64,000 nt of DNA from Microbacterium oleivorans NBRC 103075 (GTDB lineage: Bacteria; Actinomycetota; Actinomycetes; Actinomycetales; Microbacteriaceae). The number at the start of each line of letters is the position of its first letter. Position 1 is the stretch's first letter. The stretch covers positions 1-64,000 of the forward strand of contig NZ_BCRG01000015.1 in NCBI RefSeq assembly GCF_001552475.1, read 5' to 3'. Below are positions 36,384 to 45,145 of the stretch, piece after piece. The notes beneath the pieces are model-generated. The model searched no databases. It saw only the letters and a list, made by a program, of their open reading frames with translations, and was not told where the DNA came from. Both the position numbers and the translations under genes were made by a program.

Positions 36384-37397
36384 TCAGTCCTTCTTCGCGC
36401 GAGACGGCTGCACGCGCGGCGGCTCCCCCGGCATCTTCGGGAACTCGGGCGGGAACGGCAGTTCGCCGAGTCCCGACTCGAGGTCGCGCTGCCACCACTC
36501 GAGCAGAGTGTCGATCCGCCCGGGGGCGGCCTGCACGGTCTCCCACGGGTCACCGATCGCCGCGAGCCGTTCGGGCACCGTGCGCACCGTGAACGAAGTC
36601 GGGTCGACGCCGGCGGCGAGCTCGTCCCAGGTGATCGGGGTCGCCACTGTCGCCCCCGGGAGCGCCCGCGGGCTGTACGCGCCGGCCATCGTGCGGTCGC
36701 GGTTCGCCTGGTTGAAGTCGATGAAGATGCGCTCGCCCCGCTCTTCCTTCCACCAGTTCGTGGTGACCTTGTCCGGCATCCGTCGCTCCAACTCACGACC
36801 CGCAGCGATCACCGCGTGCCGCACATCGAGGAAATCGTGCGTCGGTTCGATCGGGCAGAAGACATGGATGCCGCGATTGCCGCTCGTCTTGAGCCAGGCC
36901 TCGAGGCCGGCCTCACGCAGCACGTCGCGCAGCGCGGGGGCGACGGCCGCCGCGTCCCCGAAGTCGGTGCCGGGCTGGGGGTCGAGGTCGATGCGCAGCT
37001 CGACGGGATTGTCCGTGTCGTCGGCGAGCGACGCCCATGGGTGGAAGACGACCGTGTTCATCTGCACAGCCCAGGCGATGGCCGCGGCCTCGCTGAGGAC
37101 GACCTGCGGATGCCGGCGACCGCTGTTGTACGTGCAGACCACCTGGTCGACGTAGTCGGGGGTGCCCTTCGGCGGATTCTTGGAGAAGAAGCTCTCGCCG
37201 TCGACGGTGTCCGGGAAGCGCTCGAGCGAGACGGGCCGATGACCGTTCGCACGCAGGAACGGGTCGGCTACAGCGAGCACGTACTCCGCGAGCTCGTGCT
37301 TCGTGATCCCCGGTTCGGGGAACACGATCCGGTTCGGGCTCGAGAGCGACAGTTCCCTGCCTCCCGGCAGCTGCAGGGTGATCCGCTCCGACGCCAT
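36384..37397 (-). CDS. LigD-type DNA polymerase/primase domain protein (PolD), free-standing
   Basis: A 337-aa archaeo-eukaryotic primase-like polymerase of the type that fills ends during non-homologous end joining. It starts KHELAEYVLAVADPFLRANG and has the two metal-binding Asp in LRIDLDPQPG, His/Ser in KTSGNRGIHVFCP, and the third Asp in RIFIDFNQANRDRTM. It lacks ligase and phosphoesterase domains. The nearby LigC-type ligase could complete the reaction, but no Ku gene is in the window. TAGGGT lies seven bases before the ATG at 37397. Confidence 0.92.
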   Translation of the reverse strand: MASERITLQLPGGRELSLSSPNRIVFPEPGITKHELAEYVLAVADPFLRANGHRPVSLERFPDTVDGESFFSKNPPKGTPDYVDQVVCTYNSGRRHPQVVLSEAAAIAWAVQMNTVVFHPWASLADDTDNPVELRIDLDPQPGTDFGDAAAVAPALRDVLREAGLEAWLKTSGNRGIHVFCPIEPTHDFLDVRHAVIAAGRELERRMPDKVTTNWWKEERGERIFIDFNQANRDRTMAGAYSPRALPGATVATPITWDELAAGVDPTSFTVRTVPERLAAIGDPWETVQAAPGRIDTLLEWWQRDLESGLGELPFPPEFPKMPGEPPRVQPSRAKKD

Positions 37398-37404
37398 GCG
37401 TCCC

Positions 37405-37410
37405 ACCCTA
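37405..37410 (-). promoter_or_regulatory. leaderless -10 box, PolD gene
   Basis: Minus-strand TAGGGT seven bases before the ATG at 37397. Confidence 0.5.
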
Positions 37411-37440
37411 GGGGTGAGTCACCGGGGTGGACAGGGGGTT

Positions 37441-38520
37441 TCAGTCCTCGTCGGACGCGTCCGCTTCCGCAGCCGCGTCGACGGTTTCCGCGGCATCCGC
37501 GATCGTGATGAGCGGGTCAAGCTGCTCACGCTCGAGTCGGATCCATGGTCCCGCGGCGTCGATGAGGAATCCGCTCAGCTCGGGTTCGCTCTTGAGGGCT
37601 TCGCCCAACTGCGCCGCGGTGAGCGGCATGGGCTGGTCCTCGCGACGGAGCACGAGAACCTCGAGCGGGTGCGAGAACACCTGGAGGTAGCGGGTGCCCT
37701 CAGCCGAACGCGCCTCGGCGACGCCCATCCCCTGTCCATCAGGACGGGGGCCGGCGGCGATCCAGGCGCCGCGCGCGACCAGGGCGTCGACGACGGCGCG
37801 CGCGGTCTCGGGAGTGCGGGGCCCGGCGAGGAGGTTCTTGATCGTGAAGTCGGGATCGGCCTGATCGAGGGCCCGAGAGATGAGACCCGTCGGCAGCACG
37901 ATGCGCCGGCCGGGGCCGGCGTGGTCGAAGACGATGCCGTCGTAGCCCGCATCGACGACGTTACGGAGCACGTTCTGCGACGGCTGGCCGAGGACCGACG
38001 TGTTGGCGTTCTCGTCGGCGTCAGACCCGAGACCCGCCTGGACGGCGTCTGCGCCGGTGTAGGCGAGGAGGAACTTCTTGTCGTTCATGATCGAGATCGC
38101 CAGTCGCAGCGGCTCTCCCGCCGCGACCTGGGCCTGCGCGTCGCCGAGGATGCGGAGGTACAGCGTGCCCTGCAGCGCTTGGCGGGTGACGCCGAGGATC
38201 GCGGCGTTGTCCGGCTTCTCCGGAGCGTCGACGAGTGCCGTGCGGAGGAGCGTGTTGTCGGGCATGCCCGGGCGGCCCTCGGTGCGCTCCGGAGCGGTCT
38301 CGGGGACCTGCGGCAGACGCGGCTGCTCGGGCGGCGGAACGGGCTGCCCGAAGGTCGACATCGAGATCGGCACGAAGGGCACCGGCTCGGCATCCGCCTG
38401 TTCTGCCGCGACAGCGGCGCTGACGTCCTGCTGGACATCGGAAAGCTCCGCTTGCGCGTCGACGGGAACCTCGTCGGTTTCGTCGGAGTTCTTCTTCGGA
38501 CGGCGGGAGAACAGAGCCAT
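37441..38520 (-). CDS. SseB-family protein
   Basis: A 359-aa soluble protein. A charged, Pro-rich N-terminal 90 residues precede a core that looks like two SseB-type alpha/beta units. The first starts DNTLLRTALVDAPEKPDNAA and GTLYLRILGDAQAQ; the second starts LVARGAWIAAGP and YLQVFSHPLEVLVLRRED. An acidic tail (DAAAEADASDED) ends it. Function in actinobacteria is unknown despite the name borrowed from sulfur metabolism. The start MALFSRRPKKN at 38520 follows TACGCT by six bases. Confidence 0.78.
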   Translation of the reverse strand: MALFSRRPKKNSDETDEVPVDAQAELSDVQQDVSAAVAAEQADAEPVPFVPISMSTFGQPVPPPEQPRLPQVPETAPERTEGRPGMPDNTLLRTALVDAPEKPDNAAILGVTRQALQGTLYLRILGDAQAQVAAGEPLRLAISIMNDKKFLLAYTGADAVQAGLGSDADENANTSVLGQPSQNVLRNVVDAGYDGIVFDHAGPGRRIVLPTGLISRALDQADPDFTIKNLLAGPRTPETARAVVDALVARGAWIAAGPRPDGQGMGVAEARSAEGTRYLQVFSHPLEVLVLRREDQPMPLTAAQLGEALKSEPELSGFLIDAAGPWIRLEREQLDPLITIADAAETVDAAAEADASDED

Positions 38521-38526
38521 GTGCTC

Positions 38527-38532
38527 AGCGTA
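38527..38532 (-). promoter_or_regulatory. leaderless -10 box, SseB-like gene
   Basis: Minus-strand TACGCT six bases before the ATG at 38520, directly after the terminator of the preceding gene. Confidence 0.5.
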
Positions 38533-38544
38533 CGCGCGATGAGA

Positions 38545-38579
38545 CGCGGGTCGCGCAGAGCTCAGCTGCGCGACCCGCG
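38545..38579 (-). terminator. terminator after Ig-repeat protein gene
   Basis: A perfect 14-bp stem CGCGGGTCGCGCAG with a 7-nt loop, beginning six bases past the stop at 38586. Confidence 0.75.
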
Positions 38580-38585
38580 AGATCG

Positions 38586-39827
38586 TCAGCGCTTCTTGGC
38601 CGCCACGGCGGCCGTCGCCTTCGAGGTGGTGGTGACCGTCGTGTAGCCGGTCTGCTTGCCCGTGACCTTCACCGTGATCTTCTTGCCCTTGACTGCGGCG
38701 GGCAGCGTGAGGGTAGACGCGGTGGCCTTCGAAATCGCCTTGCCGTTCGCGTACCACTGGTACGACAGGCGGGTGCCAGTACCCCAGCGACCCGGCTTCG
38801 CTGTGAGCTTCTGGCCGACCTTGGCTGTGCCCGTGATGACAGGAGTGGCCGACAGCGACACCTTCGCAGTCGCCTTCGACACCTTCGAGGTGGTGACGTA
38901 CCCGGCCTTCTTCCCCGTCACCGTGACCGTGATCGTCTTGCCTACGAGCGACGCGGGGACCTTGTAGGAGGCCTTCGTCGCGCCGTTGATCTTCTTACCC
39001 GAGGCGTACCACTGGTACGAGAGGGAGGTCCCCTTGGCCCACGCACCCGCCTTGGTCGCGAGCGTTGCTCCCACGGTCGCGGTCCCGCTCACCGACGGCG
39101 TGCCCGCCTGGAGCGCGGCGGCCTTAACAGGTGCGGTGTCCTTACTGATCTTGACCTGAACCGCGTCGGCGGACGGATACCCCGTCGCGTCGATGTCGCC
39201 GTACGCCTCGACCATGATGCGCTTACCCACGGTCTCTGCGCCGAGAGTGATCGACGACGCCGGTCCATAGGAGAGGAGGCTGTAGTTCGCGTACCAGGCG
39301 TACTGAACGTCTGTCCCTGCCGGCCAAGCTCCGCGGGATACGGTCAGCTTGTTGCCAACGACGGGCGAGCCCGAGATGACCGGGTCGCTCGCAACGCCCC
39401 GAACCGAGTCGACCTTCGCGTCGATGCCCGTGAGTGTGCCCGCACCGACGACGACGTCGGTGCCGTCGTCGAGGGTGAGCGCGTCGTTCCACCACTCGGT
39501 CCAACTGGTGACACCCAGTTCCTCGTCGTCAATGCCGAGTTCGTTGAAGCCGACGCGGTATGTCCCCGCAGGGAGGCCTTCGATGCGGTAGTCGCCGTTC
39601 GGCTTGATCTGGCCGTAGTAGACGTCGTACTGCGAACCTGTATCGAGCCATGCACCCACATAGCCGTAACCCTCGGCGATCTGATCGCCGGTCACCTTCC
39701 CGGAGATGGCGCCGGTCGGCGTCGCCTCCGCAGCCACGGCTGCTTGCGGCAGCGCCCAGATGAATCCGGCCAGTAGTGCCGCGCCGACTGCGAGCGCAGC
39801 CGAACGACGGCGCAGCGATGCGCCCAT
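38586..39827 (-). CDS. secreted protein with three Ig-like surface repeats
   Basis: A 413-aa exported protein. The signal peptide spans about residues 1-32 (LRRRSAALAVGAALLAGFIW, cut after VAA). A carboxypeptidase-regulatory or SpaA-like beta domain follows at about 35-140 (TGAISGKVTG, YRIEGLPAGTYRVGF). Three tandem repeats of about 80 residues run to the end, each with P-I-G-VG-LT-G-W-GT, YQWYAxGKxI and a closing VTGKxxGYxT; the first repeat is the most diverged. The C-terminus is Lys-rich without a sorting signal, so it is probably released or bound by charge. A matrix or adhesion role is possible. Confidence 0.82.
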   Translation of the reverse strand: MGASLRRRSAALAVGAALLAGFIWALPQAAVAAEATPTGAISGKVTGDQIAEGYGYVGAWLDTGSQYDVYYGQIKPNGDYRIEGLPAGTYRVGFNELGIDDEELGVTSWTEWWNDALTLDDGTDVVVGAGTLTGIDAKVDSVRGVASDPVISGSPVVGNKLTVSRGAWPAGTDVQYAWYANYSLLSYGPASSITLGAETVGKRIMVEAYGDIDATGYPSADAVQVKISKDTAPVKAAALQAGTPSVSGTATVGATLATKAGAWAKGTSLSYQWYASGKKINGATKASYKVPASLVGKTITVTVTGKKAGYVTTSKVSKATAKVSLSATPVITGTAKVGQKLTAKPGRWGTGTRLSYQWYANGKAISKATASTLTLPAAVKGKKITVKVTGKQTGYTTVTTTSKATAAVAAKKR

Positions 39828-39864
39828 GTAAAACCCCAGTCCCGCGACCCCCGTCGCGCGCTAT

Positions 39865-39890
39865 CAGCGAATTCCCAGCGAATCGCTGGG
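39865..39890 (-). promoter_or_regulatory. CAGCGAAT repeat and CCCAGCG palindrome
   Basis: CCCAGCG-AAT-CGCTGGG (39874-39890) overlaps a directly repeated CAGCGAAT. It lies between the pcrA stop and the Ig-repeat gene start. It may be a pcrA terminator or an operator for the secreted protein. Confidence 0.35.
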
Positions 39891-39926
39891 GTCAGTCTGA
39901 CACAGCCGCGTAACGCCGTCGTTCAC

Positions 39927-42386
39927 TCAGAGCTTGGTGATCGGAGCGACCTTGATCAGCAGCTTCTTCGGACCCGCGGTGTCGAACCGGACGTGGGCGA
40001 CGCGCTTGGCACCCTCGCCGGTGATCATGTCGACTTTGCCCTCGCCGAAATCGTCGTGACGGATGCGGTCGCCCGCCGCCAACTCCATGTCGCCGTTGTC
40101 GCGGATCTTCGCCGGGATGCGGTTGGTGAACTTCGCGAGCGCGTCGGACTTCTCCCGTCGCGGCAGGGGCACGAGGTCGTCGCCGTAGCGGTTCGATCCT
40201 GACCCGCCGAAGCGCGACCCGCCCGCACCGGGGCGCCCGTTGATCGCACGAGACTGCATGCCGCCGCGGGAGTTCACGTCGCCCGGCGACTGGCGCCAGT
40301 CGATCAGCTCGTGCGGGATCTCCTGCAGGAACCGGCTCGGCATCGCGGCCGAGACTTCACCGAACTGGGCGCGGGTCATCGCCAGCGACAGGTGCAGCCG
40401 CTTACGCGCACGGGTGAGCGCCACATAGAAGAGGCGCCGCTCCTCCTGGGGACCACCGGGCTCCCCCGCCGAGATCCGGTGCGGGATGAGGTCTTCCTCG
40501 ACGCCCGTCACGAAGACGGCGTCGTACTCGAGGCCCTTCGCCGTGTGCATCGTCATGAGTGAGACCGACCCACTGGCGTCATCGAGGTCGTCGGCATCCG
40601 ACACCAGCGTCACTTCGGTGAGGAAGTCCAGCAGCGTGCCGTCGGGGTTGTTGCGCGCGAACTCGCGCGTCACCGCGACGAGCTCGTCGAGGTTCTCGAC
40701 GCGCGCCTCGTCCTGCGGGTCCTTCGACATGCGGAGGACGTCGTAGTAGCCCGACTTGTTGAGCAGAACGCGAAGCCCCTCGGTGACGGACGTCGACGGC
40801 GGGATCTCGCCCGAGCTGGGGAGCATGATCTCGGATGCCTCGACGAGGACGGCATCCAGTTCCGCGATCGCCTTCTGCACCTTCACGCCGACCCCGAGCG
40901 CCGATGCGTTCGCGAGAGCGTCGCGGAAGGTGATGCCCTCCGATGCCGCGTACCGGGCGATCGCTGTCTCGGTGACGTCGCCGATGCCTCGTCGGGGCTT
41001 GTTGAGGATGCGGCGGACGGCCATCTCGTCGGCGGGGTTCGCCACCGCGATGAGGTACGCCATCGCGTCCTTGATCTCGGCGCGGTCGTAGAACTTGGTG
41101 CCGCCCATGATCTTGTAGGGCACCGCCGAGCGGATGAAGATCTCTTCGAGCGCACGCGACTGCGAGTTGGTCCGGTAGAAGACCGCCATCTGCGAGTAGT
41201 CGACGTTCTTGCGGTGCAGAGCCTCGATCTCGTCGGCCACGAACTGCGCCTCATCGTGCTGCGAGTATCCGGTGAAGCCGATGATCGGGTCACCGTCGCC
41301 GACGTCGGTCCAGAGCTTCTTGTCCTTGCGGTCGAAGTTGTGGCCGATGACGGCGTTCGCCGCCGACAGGATGTTCTGGGTCGAGCGGTAGTTCTGCTCG
41401 AGCAGCACGACCTTCGCCCCGGGGAAGTCGCGCTCGAACTCGCTGATGTTGCGGATGTCGGCGCCGCGGAAGGCGTAGATCGACTGATCCGAGTCACCGA
41501 CGACGGTGAGGGACGCGCCCTCGACCTCGGGAGCTTCATCCGGCTCGAAGATCATCATCCCGCCGCTCGAGAATGCGTCGCCCGCCTTACCGACGACGGG
41601 CCGCGTGAGCTCGTGGATGAGGGCGTACTGGGCGTGGTTCGTGTCCTGGTACTCATCGACGAGGACGTGCCGGAACCGTTTGCGGTACACATCGGCGACG
41701 TGCGGGAACGCGCGGAACAGATACACCGTCTGCGCGATGAGGTCGTCGAAGTCGAACGCATTGGCCTTCTGCAGCGCACGCTGGTAATCCGCGAAGATGT
41801 CGACGAACACCCGCTCGGCGGGGTCGCTCATATTCGCCTGGCGCGCGTAGGACTCGGCGTCCGCCAGTTCGTTCTTCAGCTTCGAGATGCGGCCCTGGAC
41901 CGCTGCCGGAGTGAAGCCGAACGAGTCACCCTCGTGTTCCTTGACGAGTCGCTTGACGAGGGCCCGTGAGTCGCCGGAGTCGTAGATGGTGAAGCTCTTG
42001 GTGAAGCCGAACTGGTCGGCCTCGCGGCGCAGAATGCGCACGCACGCCGAGTGGAAGGTCGAGATCCACATGCCCTGCGCACTGTCGCCGATGAGCTGGC
42101 GCACGCGCTCGCGCATCTCCCCCGCGGCCTTGTTCGTGAAGGTGATCGCGAGGATCTGGCTCGGGTAGGCCTCTCGCGTGCGCAGGAGCGAAGCGATGCG
42201 GCGGGTGAGCACGCTCGTCTTGCCGGAGCCTGCGCCCGCGACGATCAGCAGCGCCGGCCCCCGATGGGTGACGGCCTCGCGCTGGGGCGGGTTGAGACCG
42301 GCCAGGAGGTCTTCGTCGGGGCGGGAATCGCCCGCGGGGCGGGGCGCTCCGGCGCCGACGATGACGGGCTTGATGGAGTCGCTCAT
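39927..42386 (-). CDS. pcrA: ATP-dependent DNA helicase PcrA/UvrD
   Basis: An 819-aa SF1A 3'-5' helicase for excision repair and rolling-circle or replication-fork processing. Motifs in order: Q-motif NPPQREAV (31-38), Walker A AGAGSGKTSV (about 50-59), VDEYQDTNHAQY, VGDSDQSIYAFRGAD, EQNYRSTQNIL, TMHTAKGLEYDAVFV, and VALTRARKRLHL. The C-terminal 130 residues hold a Gly/Arg-rich stretch and a Tudor-like end (IRHDDFGEGKVDMITGEG), usual for PcrA. TAGACT ends nine bases before the ATG at 42386. Confidence 0.96.
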   Translation of the reverse strand: MSDSIKPVIVGAGAPRPAGDSRPDEDLLAGLNPPQREAVTHRGPALLIVAGAGSGKTSVLTRRIASLLRTREAYPSQILAITFTNKAAGEMRERVRQLIGDSAQGMWISTFHSACVRILRREADQFGFTKSFTIYDSGDSRALVKRLVKEHEGDSFGFTPAAVQGRISKLKNELADAESYARQANMSDPAERVFVDIFADYQRALQKANAFDFDDLIAQTVYLFRAFPHVADVYRKRFRHVLVDEYQDTNHAQYALIHELTRPVVGKAGDAFSSGGMMIFEPDEAPEVEGASLTVVGDSDQSIYAFRGADIRNISEFERDFPGAKVVLLEQNYRSTQNILSAANAVIGHNFDRKDKKLWTDVGDGDPIIGFTGYSQHDEAQFVADEIEALHRKNVDYSQMAVFYRTNSQSRALEEIFIRSAVPYKIMGGTKFYDRAEIKDAMAYLIAVANPADEMAVRRILNKPRRGIGDVTETAIARYAASEGITFRDALANASALGVGVKVQKAIAELDAVLVEASEIMLPSSGEIPPSTSVTEGLRVLLNKSGYYDVLRMSKDPQDEARVENLDELVAVTREFARNNPDGTLLDFLTEVTLVSDADDLDDASGSVSLMTMHTAKGLEYDAVFVTGVEEDLIPHRISAGEPGGPQEERRLFYVALTRARKRLHLSLAMTRAQFGEVSAAMPSRFLQEIPHELIDWRQSPGDVNSRGGMQSRAINGRPGAGGSRFGGSGSNRYGDDLVPLPRREKSDALAKFTNRIPAKIRDNGDMELAAGDRIRHDDFGEGKVDMITGEGAKRVAHVRFDTAGPKKLLIKVAPITKL

Positions 42387-42430
42387 GTCCCCACGAGTCT
42401 ACGTTCGAGCGCCGACATCGACGCCCGGAC

Positions 42431-42847
42431 TCATGCCGGGCCGCGGCGATCGCGGCGCAACACCCACGTGTTCCCCTCGCCCGTCTCGTGGCGAAGTTCG
42501 TCGAGGGCGGCGAGCGCCAACGCGAGCCCGCGCCCGGATTCGGCGTCTTCGGCGGGCATGTGCACCTCGTCGAGACGGATGAGGGCGGGCTCGGCGTCAT
42601 CCGACAGAACGGCGAGCAGCCTGTGATGGTCGACCGACAGTTCCGCGACGACGGTCGGGGGCGCATCCCCGGGGGCGTGCTCGACGACGTTGGTCACGAC
42701 CTCGCTCACGGCGAGGCCGAACAGCAACCGGTCATCGTCGGAGACGTCGGGGACCTCGCGCCAGAGTTCTTCGAGTGCGTCGTGGACGGCGTCGACCAGC
42801 GCCAGGTCTGCAGGGGCGTGGATGCGGCGCGCCGCGTCAACGCCCAT
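42431..42847 (-). CDS. RsbW-like anti-sigma/serine-kinase ATPase (HATPase_c_2)
   Basis: A 138-aa GHKL ATPase of the partner-switching class. The N-box is LAVSEVVTNVVEHA (residues 45-58) and the G-box is SGRGLALALAAL (about 104-115). Such proteins phosphorylate a STAS protein or sequester a sigma factor. Its start overlaps the STAS gene stop by 11 bp, and the operon also encodes the matching phosphatase. No sigma factor gene is near, so the client could be another protein, perhaps the glycosyltransferase or its regulator. Confidence 0.88.
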   Translation of the reverse strand: MGVDAARRIHAPADLALVDAVHDALEELWREVPDVSDDDRLLFGLAVSEVVTNVVEHAPGDAPPTVVAELSVDHHRLLAVLSDDAEPALIRLDEVHMPAEDAESGRGLALALAALDELRHETGEGNTWVLRRDRRGPA

Positions 42848-43169
42848 CGAACGCGGCTTCCGCGTCCGGGTACGCGCGCAGCACGCGGTCGAGATTGGTG
42901 AGCTTCAGGACGCGGGCGACAGGTTCCGGCACCGCGGCGATGCGAAGGTCGCCGTCGGCGAGACGGGCCGACTTCAGCCCGCCGATCAGGGCCCCGATCC
43001 CCGACGAATCGATGAACTCGGTGCGTGCGAGATCGACGACGACGCGCGCGCCGGCACGGGAGATGGCATCGTCGACGGCGGAGCGGAAGCGGCTCACCCC
43101 TGGTGCGGTGAGCCGTCCGACGACGGCGACGACGGCGTATCCGTCTGCGGGCGTCACAGAGATGTCCAC
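42837..43169 (-). CDS. STAS-domain anti-sigma factor antagonist (RsbV-like)
   Basis: A 110-aa STAS protein. The phosphorylatable serine lies in EFIDSSGIGALIGGLK near residue 58, the typical DSSG turn. The GTG at 43169 has AAGGAG five bases upstream and lies 16 bp inside the 3' end of the glycosyltransferase gene. With the phosphatase gene at 45142-46317 and the kinase at 42431-42847 it completes an RsbU-V-W-type switch: dephosphorylated STAS captures the kinase. Confidence 0.9.
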   Translation of the reverse strand: MDISVTPADGYAVVAVVGRLTAPGVSRFRSAVDDAISRAGARVVVDLARTEFIDSSGIGALIGGLKSARLADGDLRIAAVPEPVARVLKLTNLDRVLRAYPDAEAAFDGR

Positions 43170-45145
43170 GGGGGCTCCTTCTGTTCGAGGGCTGAGGAGG
43201 ATGCAGCGGGCTCGGCGGGCCGGTACCCCTGGTACCTCGCAGCCTGGATCAGGACGCTGAGGACGACCAGGTCGTAGCCGACCCATACGGTGTTCACGAG
43301 GGTGCCCGTGCCGTCGGCGGTCCCGGCGATCACGCGCACGATCCCGACAACGACGGAGACCGCGAGCAGCGCCATCGCCGTGAGTTGGGGCCAGATCTGC
43401 CGCCACGGCGGGCCACCGGCGGCACGACCGTCCTTGCGGGTGACGACGAAGCTCAGCGAGCGTCCGAAGACGACATTCGCGAACGCAGTGACGCAGGCGG
43501 CGATCCAGACGGGGAACAGCGCGAGTGAGTATTGCTGCCCTCGCCACGTCCTGATGCCCTTGGCGACCACGACGAAGAGGATCTGGTTGACGATGAAGTA
43601 GGGCAGGAACCGGGCGAAGAAGTCCACCGACCACGCAGTCACCGGGAGCACGCCGAGCAGCAGGTAGATCATGGGCGCGGCGAGGTAGACGATCGCCGCG
43701 AATCCGCTCAGGTAGCTCCACATCGTGCCGAAATACATCAGCCGCTGCCCGAAGGTCAGGCCCTTCTTCACGATCGGGTTGTCGCGCAGGAGGACTTGCA
43801 TCGTTCCCTGGGCCCACCGCAGCCGCTGGGTCAGCATCGTCCGCAGATCCTCGGGGGCGAGGCCGTGCGCGAGGATCTCGTGGTGGTAGACGCTTCTCCA
43901 ACCGAGCGCGTGCAGCTGCATCGCCGTCGCCATGTCCTCGGTGACCGAGATCGTCGCGAGCGGCTGGATCGGCTGCGCCTCCCCCGGCCGGTCGACGCGG
44001 ACTGCGTCCACGAGCGCGTCCACGGCGGCGATGGTCCCGAGCGGGGTCAGTTCGCGGGCCGCGAGCGCGTCGAGCGCTCCATCGTCGACGACGAAAGCGT
44101 CGAGCTCGGCGTCACGCTGCACCGCGAGCGCGGCGAGCTCCTCGACGTCGGCGCGGATGCCGGCGAGGTCGACCTGCACGAGTCGGCGCGACGCCGCCTG
44201 AACCTCCGCGTGGACCTCGGCCGTCACCTCGGCGATGGGCGCTCCGAGCGCCAGGTCCGCGCGCGCCCGGTGAACGGCCGCCGCGAGACGTCCCAACTCC
44301 GCGGCGACGTCCGCGGGGAGGTCGTGAGCGGATGCCGCGCGTCGCAGCATCCGCTGGGCTGCTTTCAATGCCGTGACCACCGAATCCTCGAGGTCTCGGA
44401 CGTATCCGACGATCCCCAGTTGCATCAGGGCGTCGCGGCGGAGGATCGCGTTGGACCCGCAGAAGAAGGCCGCGTTCCACCCGTCCTTGCCCTGCTGGAT
44501 GGGGCCGTAGAACAGCGGCGCCTGACTGCCCAGCGGGTCGGCTTCGTCCACGTTGACGAACCACTGCGGAGTCTGCACGAGGGCGACCTGCGGGTCGTCG
44601 GCGAAGTATCCGAGGGTGTTCTCCAGAATCAGCGGATCCGGCACCTGGTCGGCGTCGAGAATCAGGAGGAACTCGCCGTCCGTCGCCATAAGCGCATTGT
44701 TGAGGTTGCCCGCTTTGGCGTGCCGCGGCTTGTCCGCCCAGTCCGCGGAGCGGGTGAGGTATCCGATACCAGCCGCCTCGGCCGCGGCGGACAGCTCGGC
44801 GCGGGAGCCGTCGTCCAGGATCCAGGTCTCGTGCGGATAGGTGATGCGCTGCGCGGCGAGAGCCGTCGCCATCACCATGTCGATCGGCTCGTTGTAGGTC
44901 GTGATGAAAACGTCCACCGTGCCCTGTGGCGCCGCCGCCGGGCGCGGTCGCTCCCGGGCACGCCACATCGTCACGGCGAAGAGCAGGGTGTCGATGAGAC
45001 TGTAGGTCTCCGCGATGACGAGGGGGACCGCTATCCACCAGGCCTCCCAGTTCACCGATGCCAGCCACCTCCACGCGACGTAGTTCACGCCGAGCAGGAC
45101 CGACAGCAGGGCGAGAACCCTGATCGCGATGAACCGTCCGGTCAC
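43154..45145 (-). CDS. cellulose-synthase-like family 2 glycosyltransferase with large insertion
   Basis: A 663-aa processive membrane glycosyltransferase. Membrane helices lie at about 8-30, 38-60 and 465-640. Catalytic motifs are DDG (111-113), DADQ (164-167), TED (402-404) and QRLRW (440-444), as in BcsA. Between the CGSNAILRR acceptor segment and TED there is an extra helical region of about 150 residues (roughly 248-398), rich in Ala, Glu and Arg, where BcsA has about 20. No PilZ domain is present. The GTG at 45145 overlaps the phosphatase stop by 4 bp. It likely makes an exopolysaccharide whose output is linked to the partner-switch proteins. Confidence 0.9.
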   Translation of the reverse strand: MTGRFIAIRVLALLSVLLGVNYVAWRWLASVNWEAWWIAVPLVIAETYSLIDTLLFAVTMWRARERPRPAAAPQGTVDVFITTYNEPIDMVMATALAAQRITYPHETWILDDGSRAELSAAAEAAGIGYLTRSADWADKPRHAKAGNLNNALMATDGEFLLILDADQVPDPLILENTLGYFADDPQVALVQTPQWFVNVDEADPLGSQAPLFYGPIQQGKDGWNAAFFCGSNAILRRDALMQLGIVGYVRDLEDSVVTALKAAQRMLRRAASAHDLPADVAAELGRLAAAVHRARADLALGAPIAEVTAEVHAEVQAASRRLVQVDLAGIRADVEELAALAVQRDAELDAFVVDDGALDALAARELTPLGTIAAVDALVDAVRVDRPGEAQPIQPLATISVTEDMATAMQLHALGWRSVYHHEILAHGLAPEDLRTMLTQRLRWAQGTMQVLLRDNPIVKKGLTFGQRLMYFGTMWSYLSGFAAIVYLAAPMIYLLLGVLPVTAWSVDFFARFLPYFIVNQILFVVVAKGIRTWRGQQYSLALFPVWIAACVTAFANVVFGRSLSFVVTRKDGRAAGGPPWRQIWPQLTAMALLAVSVVVGIVRVIAGTADGTGTLVNTVWVGYDLVVLSVLIQAARYQGYRPAEPAASSSALEQKEPPWTSL

